A stretch of 11,083 bases of DNA, taken from positions 1 through 11,083 of the forward strand of contig WFQV01000262.1 of assembly GCA_015486905.1 (NCBI GenBank). Direction: 5' to 3'. Made by a program: the position numbers and the translations under genes. The notes beneath the pieces are model-generated. The model was not told the origin of the DNA. It worked only from the letters and a program-made list of their open reading frames with translations, and did no database searches. Shown in pieces: positions 1-6,463 of the stretch. Each line of letters opens with the position of its first letter. Position 1 is the stretch's first letter. Source of the stretch: Melioribacteraceae bacterium (GTDB lineage: Bacteria > Bacteroidota > Ignavibacteria > Ignavibacteriales > Melioribacteraceae).

Positions 1-23
1 TCGGAGATGTGTATAAGAGACAG
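1..23 (+). other. Nextera/Tn5 adapter remnant (sequencing artefact)
   Basis: Positions 5-23 are AGATGTGTATAAGAGACAG, the 19-base Tn5 mosaic end used in Nextera libraries, and the preceding TCGG matches the 3' end of the read-2 adapter arm (...GGCTCGG). This is untrimmed library adapter at a contig end, not genomic sequence and not a natural transposon end. Genomic sequence begins at about position 24. Confidence 0.96.
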
Positions 24-129
24 GAGTATTACAGCTTAAATCCTTGTTTTTTTGTCTGGAAATTTTGCATTGTAAAAATATCTAAACATAATATAAAATT
101 AGAAATTAATAAAGAATATTTTTTCAAAA

Positions 130-150
130 TTCTAACTTCTAACTTCTAAA
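130..150. repeat. 7-bp tandem repeat, three copies
   Basis: The unit ttctaac occurs at 130-136 and 137-143, followed by ttctaaa at 144-150. It abuts the hairpin at 150-167. It is one of several short-period tandem words found in every long intergenic space of this window. Function unknown. Confidence 0.8.
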
Positions 151-167
151 TTGCGATTTATCGCGAT
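150..167. repeat. Small hairpin with TTTA loop (hairpin 1)
   Basis: GCGA (153-156) pairs with TCGC (161-164) around the loop TTTA (157-160). The stem can extend outward with a T-G wobble (152/165) and two A-T pairs (151/166, 150/167). There is no T-tract after it and no upstream gene in the window, so it is not an obvious terminator. It shares its loop with the hairpins at 9283-9298 and, on the other strand, 9313-9330. Confidence 0.65.
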
Positions 168-340
168 AGGATTAAATTCTCGGATTATTTTACAAATATT
201 GTTTTCTTCCATGACTACCTAACCAGAAAATTTTCGGGTGGACGGTCAATCTATGCGACATTGTTTTTAAGCATTTTATCGCATTTTTCACTTTCTTTAT
301 CTTTTCCAATCCAACCCCCTAAGCAATTTACATTACAACA

Positions 341-430
341 ATCCATCCCTGCAACCATCCGTGTCATCCGTGTTCTATTCTTCCCTCTCAGCGGAAATCA
401 TAATTCATCATAAAAAATCAGCGTCCTATC
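341..430. repeat. Dispersed intergenic element, copy A
   Basis: This stretch matches 10751-10847 in the same orientation. A 22-bp block (357-378) is identical to 10772-10793 and contains the word atccgtg twice. After a variable spacer, 35 bp at 396-430 match 10813-10847 at 31 positions, ending in gcgtcctatc in both. Neither copy carries an ORF or transposase. It is probably a non-autonomous or remnant dispersed repeat; the family cannot be named from sequence alone. Confidence 0.85.
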
Positions 431-465
431 CAAGGCGAACATTATTCCGATAACTACAATTTTTA

Positions 466-473
466 TATTTTTG
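466..473 (+). promoter_or_regulatory. Candidate Bacteroidota-type promoter -7 box for the operon
   Basis: TATTTTTG matches the TAnnTTTG -7 consensus of the Bacteroidota primary sigma factor and ends 37 nt before the GTG at 511. No clear TTTG is seen at the expected -33 position, so the match is partial. The same octamer precedes the GH18 gene at 6429-6436, which strengthens the call. It would drive the five-gene unit 511-6346. Confidence 0.5.
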
Positions 474-510
474 TTATTATCCATTTAAAACTTAAGAAGA
501 AAACAAACAA

Positions 511-1146
511 GTGAAAATTTTCTATGACCCTTCCGCAATAGGAAAGTTTGTGTTTCCAAAAACATTTTGGGAGACAAGCAATAATAAAATATTGCTTACA
601 TTTGATGATGGCCCTAATCCGGCAACAACACCATTGATACTAAAAACATTAGACGAACTTAAACTCGTAGCGCTTTTCTTTGTCGTTGGTGAAAATGCAA
701 AAAAATATTCCTCGCTTCTTAAGGAAATTATTTCTTCCGGCAACGAAATTGGGAATCACACTTTTAATCATACGGTTATTTCAAAGTTGAACAAGAAAGA
801 ATTGCGAGGACAAATTATTTCAACCAACGAAGCTGTTGAAGAAGCAGCCGGACGTCAATTAAAATATTTCCGTCCCCCAAAGGGAAGGATTAATTTCGGC
901 CTCCAAAAAATTCTCAGTGAATTTGAAATGCACGATGTAATGTGGAATCTTTTGACCTACGATTACAAAAATGATTTAAATATTGTTAAATTTGCTCTCC
1001 GAAATTATTTAAAACCTGACTCAATTGTGGTAATGCACGACAATATTAAAAACAAAGAAATAATCGAATCGTCAATCCGTTTTGCGGTTGAAACCGCCGA
1101 AAACAAAGGACTAAAATTTGGAGAGCCGTCCGAATGTTTGAAGTAA
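511..1146 (+). CDS. NodB-type polysaccharide deacetylase (carbohydrate esterase family 4)
   Basis: A 211-residue protein that is predicted to remove N-acetyl groups from an amino-sugar glycan in a metal-dependent reaction. Family motifs are present in order: TFDDGP at residues 30-35 (D32 as catalytic base, D33 for metal), HTFNH at 83-87 (metal ligands H83 and H87), RPPKG at 121-125 and MHDN at 175-178 (H176 as catalytic acid). It is almost only the catalytic domain. There is no signal peptide or membrane segment, so it is probably cytoplasmic or membrane-peripheral. The start is GTG with no clear Shine-Dalgarno; the NodB motif begins only about 30 residues in, leaving little room for a later start. 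Its end overlaps the glycosyltransferase by 13 nt, suggesting translational coupling and a shared glycan pathway. The substrate (poly-GlcNAc, chitooligosaccharide or lipid-linked sugar) cannot be told from sequence. Confidence 0.93.
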   Translation: MKIFYDPSAIGKFVFPKTFWETSNNKILLTFDDGPNPATTPLILKTLDELKLVALFFVVGENAKKYSSLLKEIISSGNEIGNHTFNHTVISKLNKKELRGQIISTNEAVEEAAGRQLKYFRPPKGRINFGLQKILSEFEMHDVMWNLLTYDYKNDLNIVKFALRNYLKPDSIVVMHDNIKNKEIIESSIRFAVETAENKGLKFGEPSECLK

Positions 1147-2246
1147 TATTCCTCATTGTTATTTCGGCATATTTTATTCAGACTGTTATTTTTACAATTG
1201 GAATGAAGAAAAAATATCCCCGATTACCGGAGGATGAATTACTCCCGGCAACGGTTGTTGTTGCCGCTAGAAATGAGGAAGGAAATATTCTCAACTGCTT
1301 GATATCCTTGGACAATCTGATTTACCCCGAAAGCAAATTGGAAATAATTATCGTTGACGATTACTCGGACGACGCAACTAATTCAATAGTTAGTAAGTTT
1401 ATTGCCGGCAAACCGAAGTTTAAATTAATTCGACCCGAAAAGCAATTCGGTGAAGTAAAAGGCAAAGCGAATGCACTTGCAAATGCAATAGAAATTTCAC
1501 AAGGCGAAATTATTTTAACGACCGATGCCGATTGTGTCGTTTCGCCTACGTGGGCAAAGACGTTGGCTTCTTACTATTACGACGAAAGTGTAGCAATGGT
1601 CTCCGGTTTTACAAATCAAACGAATTCAAGAGTCTTTGAAGGCATGCAGTCAGTTGATTCTGTTTTCCTCCTCTCTGCCGCTGCCGGCACAATGAATTTG
1701 GGTTACCCCATTAGCTGCATCGGGAATAATATGTCCTACCGTAAGTCGGTTTACTACGAAGTCGGCGGATACGCTGCAATACCTTTCAGCGTGACGGAAG
1801 ATTTTATGCTTCTTAAAGCGTTCGATAAATTAAATAAGTACAAAATCATTTACCCTTTGGATGCCGGAGGGCTGGTAACTTCGCAAGCGTGTGTAGATTT
1901 AAAAATGCTTTACCGCCAGCGCAAACGTTGGGGCATAGGTGGTTTGGATGCCGATTTTAGAGGCTTTGCCGTAATGGCAAACGGTTGGCTGGCAAATCTC
2001 GGATTAGTCCTCGCACCCTTTTTCTTTTCAACTGATGTTTTGGTAATTTGGTTCTTTAAAATTTTTACGGATTATTTCTTTCTGCAAAACGTACACAAAA
2101 GTTTAAAATTAAAGATGAAATTCAAAGACTTTGTAGCCTTTCAAATTTATTACGTAATTTACGTAATAGTCTTGCCCTTTGTAGCTGTGTTTTCCAAAAA
2201 AGTAATTTGGAAGGAAAGGGAATTCGGTAAGGGACGTAGCGAATGA
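1134..2246 (+). CDS. Processive-type family 2 glycosyltransferase, membrane-associated
   Basis: A 370-residue inverting GT-A glycosyltransferase. It has an N-terminal membrane helix (about residues 2-22), then the nucleotide-sugar fold with VDDYSDD at 74-80, the metal-binding DAD at 131-133, TED (221-223) carrying the likely catalytic base, and QRKRW at 262-266, the QxxRW acceptor-site motif of processive enzymes such as cellulose, chitin and poly-GlcNAc synthases. Two or three hydrophobic segments follow (about 286-320 and 335-355). The ATG lies inside the deacetylase gene, with ggag at 1120-1123 ten bases upstream. The pairing with a deacetylase is like nodC/nodB or pgaC/pgaB and suggests a GlcNAc-containing product, but this is inference. 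It could instead transfer a single sugar to a lipid carrier. Confidence 0.92.
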   Translation: MFEVIFLIVISAYFIQTVIFTIGMKKKYPRLPEDELLPATVVVAARNEEGNILNCLISLDNLIYPESKLEIIIVDDYSDDATNSIVSKFIAGKPKFKLIRPEKQFGEVKGKANALANAIEISQGEIILTTDADCVVSPTWAKTLASYYYDESVAMVSGFTNQTNSRVFEGMQSVDSVFLLSAAAGTMNLGYPISCIGNNMSYRKSVYYEVGGYAAIPFSVTEDFMLLKAFDKLNKYKIIYPLDAGGLVTSQACVDLKMLYRQRKRWGIGGLDADFRGFAVMANGWLANLGLVLAPFFFSTDVLVIWFFKIFTDYFFLQNVHKSLKLKMKFKDFVAFQIYYVIYVIVLPFVAVFSKKVIWKEREFGKGRSE

Positions 2247-3076
2247 GAGCTAAAAACAGTTTCCTATTTTTAATTCTGATTACAGCCGTTTCGCTAAAAG
2301 CTCAAACGAGAGGTGAATTTTTCCCTAAAAATTTATTGGTTCAGCCGTTTGTGGCAAATATTTTCGAACCGCGCTTGGGTTTCGATTTTCACGCGCGGGA
2401 AAGCTCTTTGGAGCTTAACATTTCAAATTCAATTGAAATTTACAGATTTAAAAACGCTCTCGGTTTTTTTAGCTTTGGCGCGGATTTGTTTACCTTTACG
2501 CGTCTTCGGAGGGAAGCGAAATTTCATTTCCCTGTAGATGCGGTAGATTACCTCTTCGGTGTGAATTTTTCTTATTTGAAGAAGGAGGGAAATTTTATCC
2601 AAGGGTTTAGGTTAAGGTTTAGCCACATCAGCGCACATTTCGCCGACGGGCATTTCGACAATTACACTCACACCTGGCATGGTAACAGAACACCGATTGT
2701 TTACAGCCGTGAGTTTGTGGAACTCACACCCTTTCTCGGTTGGAATAATTTCCGCTTTTATTTAACCGTTGCTTACGTTTACCACATCGACCCTGACAAA
2801 TTGGGGCGGGATTATTATCAGCTCGGTTTTGATTACCATTCGGGGAGGTCAATTTTTATTAAAAACTTAAGACCTTTCTTCGGTTACGATTTCAGATTGA
2901 ACCATCTTGAAAATTATACGGGGAATCACTCATTGAAAGCCGGTTTGAAATTCGGTGAACCGCGTGGCAGGGGAATCTCCGTATTCTTAAATTACTTTAA
3001 AGGCAATAGTTTCCACGGCGAATATTACAATGTCAAACGAACATTTTTTTCAATCGGATTGAACCTGGATATTTAA
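2243..3076 (+). CDS. Exported DUF1207-like protein, probable outer-membrane beta-barrel
   Basis: A 277-residue protein with a clear signal peptide (hydrophobic residues 7-18, likely cut after KA at 19-20). The mature part alternates aromatic and polar residues in many short beta-type strands separated by turns, as in outer-membrane barrels (for example 104-111, 169-180, 246-252, 267-276). The mature N-terminus (LLVQPFVANIFEPRLGF, 31-47) resembles the opening of DUF1207 proteins, which start with a similar 'ADPxxPRF' stretch; this is from memory and only moderately certain. It overlaps the upstream glycosyltransferase by 4 nt (ATGA) and the downstream protease by 1 nt, so it is co-translated with both. 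Its position suggests a role at the outer membrane linked to the glycan made by its neighbours, possibly export or anchoring. No catalytic motif is visible. Confidence 0.65.
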   Translation: MRAKNSFLFLILITAVSLKAQTRGEFFPKNLLVQPFVANIFEPRLGFDFHARESSLELNISNSIEIYRFKNALGFFSFGADLFTFTRLRREAKFHFPVDAVDYLFGVNFSYLKKEGNFIQGFRLRFSHISAHFADGHFDNYTHTWHGNRTPIVYSREFVELTPFLGWNNFRFYLTVAYVYHIDPDKLGRDYYQLGFDYHSGRSIFIKNLRPFFGYDFRLNHLENYTGNHSLKAGLKFGEPRGRGISVFLNYFKGNSFHGEYYNVKRTFFSIGLNLDI

Positions 3077-4077
3077 TGGACGAAAGAGATTTTTACAGAG
3101 AATATTTTACGCAACAAATTCCGCAGAAATCCGTTTGGTCGTCCTGGGTTGTTCACCTTTCTCTTTTTCTGCTAACTTTTATTACAACGGTAATCGCAGG
3201 AATGGAATGGACAACAGGCAAGATGGGTCCTTACGAATTTAACAATTTAAGCGTCGGTTTACCTTACGCCGTTGCCATTCTGTTTGTACTTTCTTGTCAC
3301 GAGTTCGGGCATTACTTTGCCGCACGCTATCACAAGGTTAATGCTACTTTGCCTTATTACATTCCCTTCCCGCCGATTCCTTATTTCATTAATTTCGGTA
3401 CAATGGGTGCGGTGATTAGAACTAAAGGGAGAATTAAAAGCAACAAAGCTATGTTCGATATCGGAGTAGCCGGTCCCATTGCGGGCTTTGTTGCAAGTCT
3501 TGCCGTTTTGATTTACGGCTTTGCAAATATGCCGGGTGTGGATTACATCTTAAAAATTCACCCCGATTTTTTTAGTCCCGATTTTGGTAAAGGTGCGCTG
3601 AACCTTAAATTCGGCAATACTTTACTGTTTGCTTTTTTAAGAGATGTGTTTACAAAGCCGGGTCAATTTATGCCGCCGATGTCGGAGATTTACCATTACC
3701 CTTATCTTTGCGTGGGTTGGTTCGGGCTTTTCGTAACGGCGATGAATATGTTGCCTGTGGGACAACTCGACGGCGGGCATATTGTCTATTCGATGTTCGG
3801 CGAGAAGGTTCATCAGCATTGGGCGGGTGTTACAATGCTTCTGCTCGCCTTCCTTGGCTTCGAAGGAATCTTTGAGAGCATTTTGAGCCTTAATTTGGAA
3901 ATAGGTTGGAGCGGGTGGCTTTTCTGGGGATTGATTCTTTATTTCCTAATCAAAATAAAACATCCTCCCGTTGAACATTTCGAACCGTTGGGTAAAGGGA
4001 GAATGGCTTTGGGATATTTGAGCATATTTATTTTAATAATTTCATTTTCTCCGGCTCCGTTAGTTTTGTCAATGTAA
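3076..4077 (+). CDS. Site-2-type intramembrane zinc metalloprotease (peptidase M50)
   Basis: A 333-residue polytopic membrane protein. HEFGH at residues 75-79 supplies two zinc-binding histidines and the catalytic glutamate inside a hydrophobic helix (about 64-84). The third zinc ligand is D232 in NMLPVGQLDGGH (224-235), the NxxPxxxLDG motif. Further hydrophobic segments lie at about 25-42, 130-150, 211-226, 250-268, 280-293 and 312-328. No PDZ domain is visible. The GTMGAVIRTKGRI stretch (108-120) followed by a second membrane pair resembles the EGY-like branch of S2P proteases rather than RseP. Such enzymes cleave transmembrane segments, usually to release anti-sigma factors or membrane-bound regulators; no such substrate gene is nearby. 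Its ATG overlaps the preceding stop (TAATG), showing operon membership. Confidence 0.92.
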   Translation: MDERDFYREYFTQQIPQKSVWSSWVVHLSLFLLTFITTVIAGMEWTTGKMGPYEFNNLSVGLPYAVAILFVLSCHEFGHYFAARYHKVNATLPYYIPFPPIPYFINFGTMGAVIRTKGRIKSNKAMFDIGVAGPIAGFVASLAVLIYGFANMPGVDYILKIHPDFFSPDFGKGALNLKFGNTLLFAFLRDVFTKPGQFMPPMSEIYHYPYLCVGWFGLFVTAMNMLPVGQLDGGHIVYSMFGEKVHQHWAGVTMLLLAFLGFEGIFESILSLNLEIGWSGWLFWGLILYFLIKIKHPPVEHFEPLGKGRMALGYLSIFILIISFSPAPLVLSM

Positions 4078-4093
4078 AAAAAGGAAACGAAAA

Positions 4094-6346
4094 ATGGAAA
4101 TCTATTTGGTAATTCTTATTGTTCTTTTTATTCTTGCAATTTCGGATTTGGTTGTAGGCGTAGGAAACGATGCCGTTAATTTCCTTAATTCCGCGTTCGG
4201 ATGCAGGGTAGCACCGAGGCACATTATTATTTTGGCTGCAAGTGTGGGCATTGTTGCCGGTACACTCTTTTCCAGCGGAATGATGGAAGTTGCACGTAAA
4301 GGCATTTTTAACCCGCAACATTTTTATTTCCCTGAACTGATGACAATTTTCCTTTCCGTAATGCTTACCGATATTATTATGCTGGATTTCTTTAACACTT
4401 ACGGCTTGCCTACTTCCACAACGGTTTCCATTGTTTTTGAGTTACTTGGCTCGGCCTTTGCCGTTAGCATTATTAAAATAATCCACGCTTCGGAAGATAT
4501 CGGAATGCTGGTTAAATACATTAACTCCAGCAAAGCAATTGCAATTATCGGCGGAATTTTACTCTCCATTGTTGTTGCTTTTACAGTCGCAATTATTGTT
4601 CAATTTTTTGTAAGACTTATTTTTACTTTCGATTACAAAAAGCGGTTAACCCGCTACGGTGGTATTTTCGGCGGAATTTCATTGACTGCAATTACGTTCT
4701 TCATTGTTGTCAAAGGTGCAAAGGGTGCGGCATTTATGAGTGCAGACACGAAGGCATGGATAATGAACAATGTCGGTATTTTAATGCTCTATTCCTTTAT
4801 CGGCTGGACAATATTCTTTCAACTGCTCCATTTCCTTAAAGTAAATATTTTGAAAATAATTGTTCTTATAGGCACACTTGCACTTGCGCTGGCTTTTGCC
4901 GCTAACGATTTGGTTAACTTTATCGGTGTGCCTTTGGCAGGTTTGAATTCTTACCAAATAGCATTGCACAGTTCAAATCCCGACAGCTTGCTGATGGCTA
5001 AGTTGGCAGGGAAAATACACACCAATCCTTTACTATTGCTTGGCGCCGGTTTGATTATGATTGCCACACTTTACTACAGCAAAAAGGCAAGAGGCGTAAT
5101 AAAAACTTCGGTTGACTTAGGCAGGCAGTACGAAGGCGACGAGCGTTTTCAATCCTCCACGCTTTCGAGGAATATCGTACGTGCAAGTATTGAGCTTGCC
5201 AACGGAATAAATGTTTTAATTCCCAAATCCTTTACCGGTTGGGTTAATAAAAGATTTCAAGGTTACAACCGTACCGTAACCGACGAGCGGGGGATCCCCA
5301 TTTCATTTGATTTGATCAGAGCTTCGGTTAATTTGATTTTGGCAAGTATTTTAATTTCGATTGCCACTTCCTGGAAATTGCCGTTGTCAACTACGTACGT
5401 AACTTTTATGGTCGCAATGGGCACTTCTCTTTCGGACAAAGCCTGGGGGCGGGACAGTGCCGTTTACAGAATTAATGGTGTAATTACCGTAATAGGAGGT
5501 TGGTTTTTAACCGCTTTCATTGCGTTTACCGTGGCAGGCACTTTTGCCGTCATAATTTATTTCGGCAAATCGATTGCAATATTTGCTCTCGCTCTTCTAG
5601 CGGCTTACTTCGTTTACAAAAGTCACAAATATTACAATAAGGTTACGGAAGAAGAAACTGCCGGCGAAGAAGAATTAAAAATCGAATCCTCCACTTCGGC
5701 TTTCTCAACGTTGGAAAAATTAGATGCACGATTTAAAAAATTCTTCTCAATCATAGACAAATATTTTACATCATCAATTATTGCTTTTACGAAATATGAC
5801 AGAACGAAGCTAAAGGAAAACAAGGACTCGATGAAGAAAATTAAAAAGTCTGCAAATAAAATTGTAAACGACATTATCTTTATTGTAAAAAATCTTTCCG
5901 AAAAAGAAGTTAAAAAAGGAAGACGTTACGGTAAGATTATGGGCGCTACGCAGGAAATATCTTACCTTGTCCGTAATACAATCGACAAATTATACGACCA
6001 TATTAACAACAATCACCGCCCGCTTAATTCCCGAAGGAACAAAAATCTTATTCGGTTAAGCAAAGCGTTGGACGAACAAATCAAAAGCGTACTGAAATAT
6101 TTCGACGATATTTCCACTTACGACGATTTTGTCCTGAAAACCGAAGCTGTAAATAACTTTTTACAGCAGTGCGACGAAGAGCAGGTCAACATACTCAGGA
6201 AGGAAGAGGAGAATTTTAGTACGCGCGGTACTTTGCTTTACCTCGATATCCTTACAACGGCTGAAAATCTTTCCGGTCAAATTTACCACTTGATTACGGT
6301 TTTGAACAAAAATTACATCTCCATGAAAAAGGATAAGGATCAGTAG
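4094..6346 (+). CDS. PiT-family inorganic phosphate transporter with C-terminal PhoU-like domain
   Basis: A 750-residue inner-membrane transporter for low-affinity phosphate uptake by symport with H+ or Na+. Both halves of the internal PiT duplication carry the signature: GNDAVNFLNSAFG (24-36) and AANDLVNFIGVPLAG (269-283). Each is followed by a LPTSTT/LPLSTT segment (105-110 and 429-434). Membrane helices fill about 3-505. A charged soluble tail (about 535-740) is helical and PhoU-like, which makes the protein longer than single-domain PiT proteins of roughly 400-500 residues and suggests built-in regulation. The start has aaggaaa just upstream and lies 16 nt after the protease stop, so it is probably the last gene of the operon. 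No phoU or pst gene is present. Confidence 0.93.
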   Translation: MEIYLVILIVLFILAISDLVVGVGNDAVNFLNSAFGCRVAPRHIIILAASVGIVAGTLFSSGMMEVARKGIFNPQHFYFPELMTIFLSVMLTDIIMLDFFNTYGLPTSTTVSIVFELLGSAFAVSIIKIIHASEDIGMLVKYINSSKAIAIIGGILLSIVVAFTVAIIVQFFVRLIFTFDYKKRLTRYGGIFGGISLTAITFFIVVKGAKGAAFMSADTKAWIMNNVGILMLYSFIGWTIFFQLLHFLKVNILKIIVLIGTLALALAFAANDLVNFIGVPLAGLNSYQIALHSSNPDSLLMAKLAGKIHTNPLLLLGAGLIMIATLYYSKKARGVIKTSVDLGRQYEGDERFQSSTLSRNIVRASIELANGINVLIPKSFTGWVNKRFQGYNRTVTDERGIPISFDLIRASVNLILASILISIATSWKLPLSTTYVTFMVAMGTSLSDKAWGRDSAVYRINGVITVIGGWFLTAFIAFTVAGTFAVIIYFGKSIAIFALALLAAYFVYKSHKYYNKVTEEETAGEEELKIESSTSAFSTLEKLDARFKKFFSIIDKYFTSSIIAFTKYDRTKLKENKDSMKKIKKSANKIVNDIIFIVKNLSEKEVKKGRRYGKIMGATQEISYLVRNTIDKLYDHINNNHRPLNSRRNKNLIRLSKALDEQIKSVLKYFDDISTYDDFVLKTEAVNNFLQQCDEEQVNILRKEEENFSTRGTLLYLDILTTAENLSGQIYHLITVLNKNYISMKKDKDQ

Positions 6347-6428
6347 AAAAGATGAAGTCTTTCATGTGATTTAAAACAATAAAGAATATTAAGCGTCAAA
6401 TAATTCAAATTTAAAAAGATTATTATCT

Positions 6429-6436
6429 TATTTTTG
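6429..6436 (+). promoter_or_regulatory. Candidate Bacteroidota-type promoter -7 box for the GH18 gene
   Basis: TATTTTTG, identical to the octamer at 466-473, fits TAnnTTTG and ends 27 nt before the GTG at 6464. A clear -33 TTTG is lacking. The 10-bp word aacttaagaa follows at 6438-6447 and also occurs in the leader of the first operon (489-498). Confidence 0.5.
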
Positions 6437-6450
6437 CAACTTAAGAAAAC

Positions 6451-6454
6451 GGAG
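6451..6454 (+). promoter_or_regulatory. Ribosome binding site deciding the GTG start at 6464
   Basis: GGAG lies nine bases before the GTG at 6464. The first residues (MSIKKFLIFI) form a good signal peptide from exactly this start. Confidence 0.7.
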
Positions 6455-6463
6455 AATTGCTAA

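Larger units (their letters stand above)
24..510. other. Non-coding, repeat-bearing region before the five-gene operon
   Basis: No convincing gene lies here. All frames are broken by stops; the longest stretches (for example about 40 codons forward near 195-320, without a start) show no recognisable motif. The region holds a 7-bp triple repeat (130-150), a TTTA-loop hairpin (150-167), one copy of a dispersed element (341-430) and a promoter-like box (466-473), each listed separately. The rest is AT-rich sequence in which I see nothing. Confidence 0.7.
6347..6463. other. Short intergenic gap with promoter-like box
   Basis: This 117-nt AT-rich gap separates the operon from the GH18 gene. A weak 5-bp inverted repeat (6352-6356 with 6361-6365, loop gtct) follows the transporter stop but lacks a T-tract, so I do not call a terminator. 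The promoter-like box and ribosome binding site are listed separately. Confidence 0.55.

Noticed and set aside
5..23. Tn5 mosaic end as a natural transposon terminus
   Set aside because: It sits at the very contig edge with Nextera adapter bases before it, and no transposase or second end is present.
130..150. Short direct repeats as a CRISPR array
   Set aside because: The 7-bp units are contiguous without spacers, and no cas gene is present.
130..215. Small minus-strand ORF beginning MEENNICK
   Set aside because: About 26 codons, with no family resemblance; it runs through the hairpin and the 7-bp repeats, so it is most likely chance.
4028..4321. Minus-strand ORF of 97 codons over the protease-transporter junction
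   Set aside because: It is antisense to two well-supported genes and its composition (Cys, Asn and Lys runs) looks like a shadow frame.
6352..6365. Inverted repeat after the phosphate transporter as a terminator
   Set aside because: The stem is only 5 bp of A-T-rich pairs and no T-tract follows.
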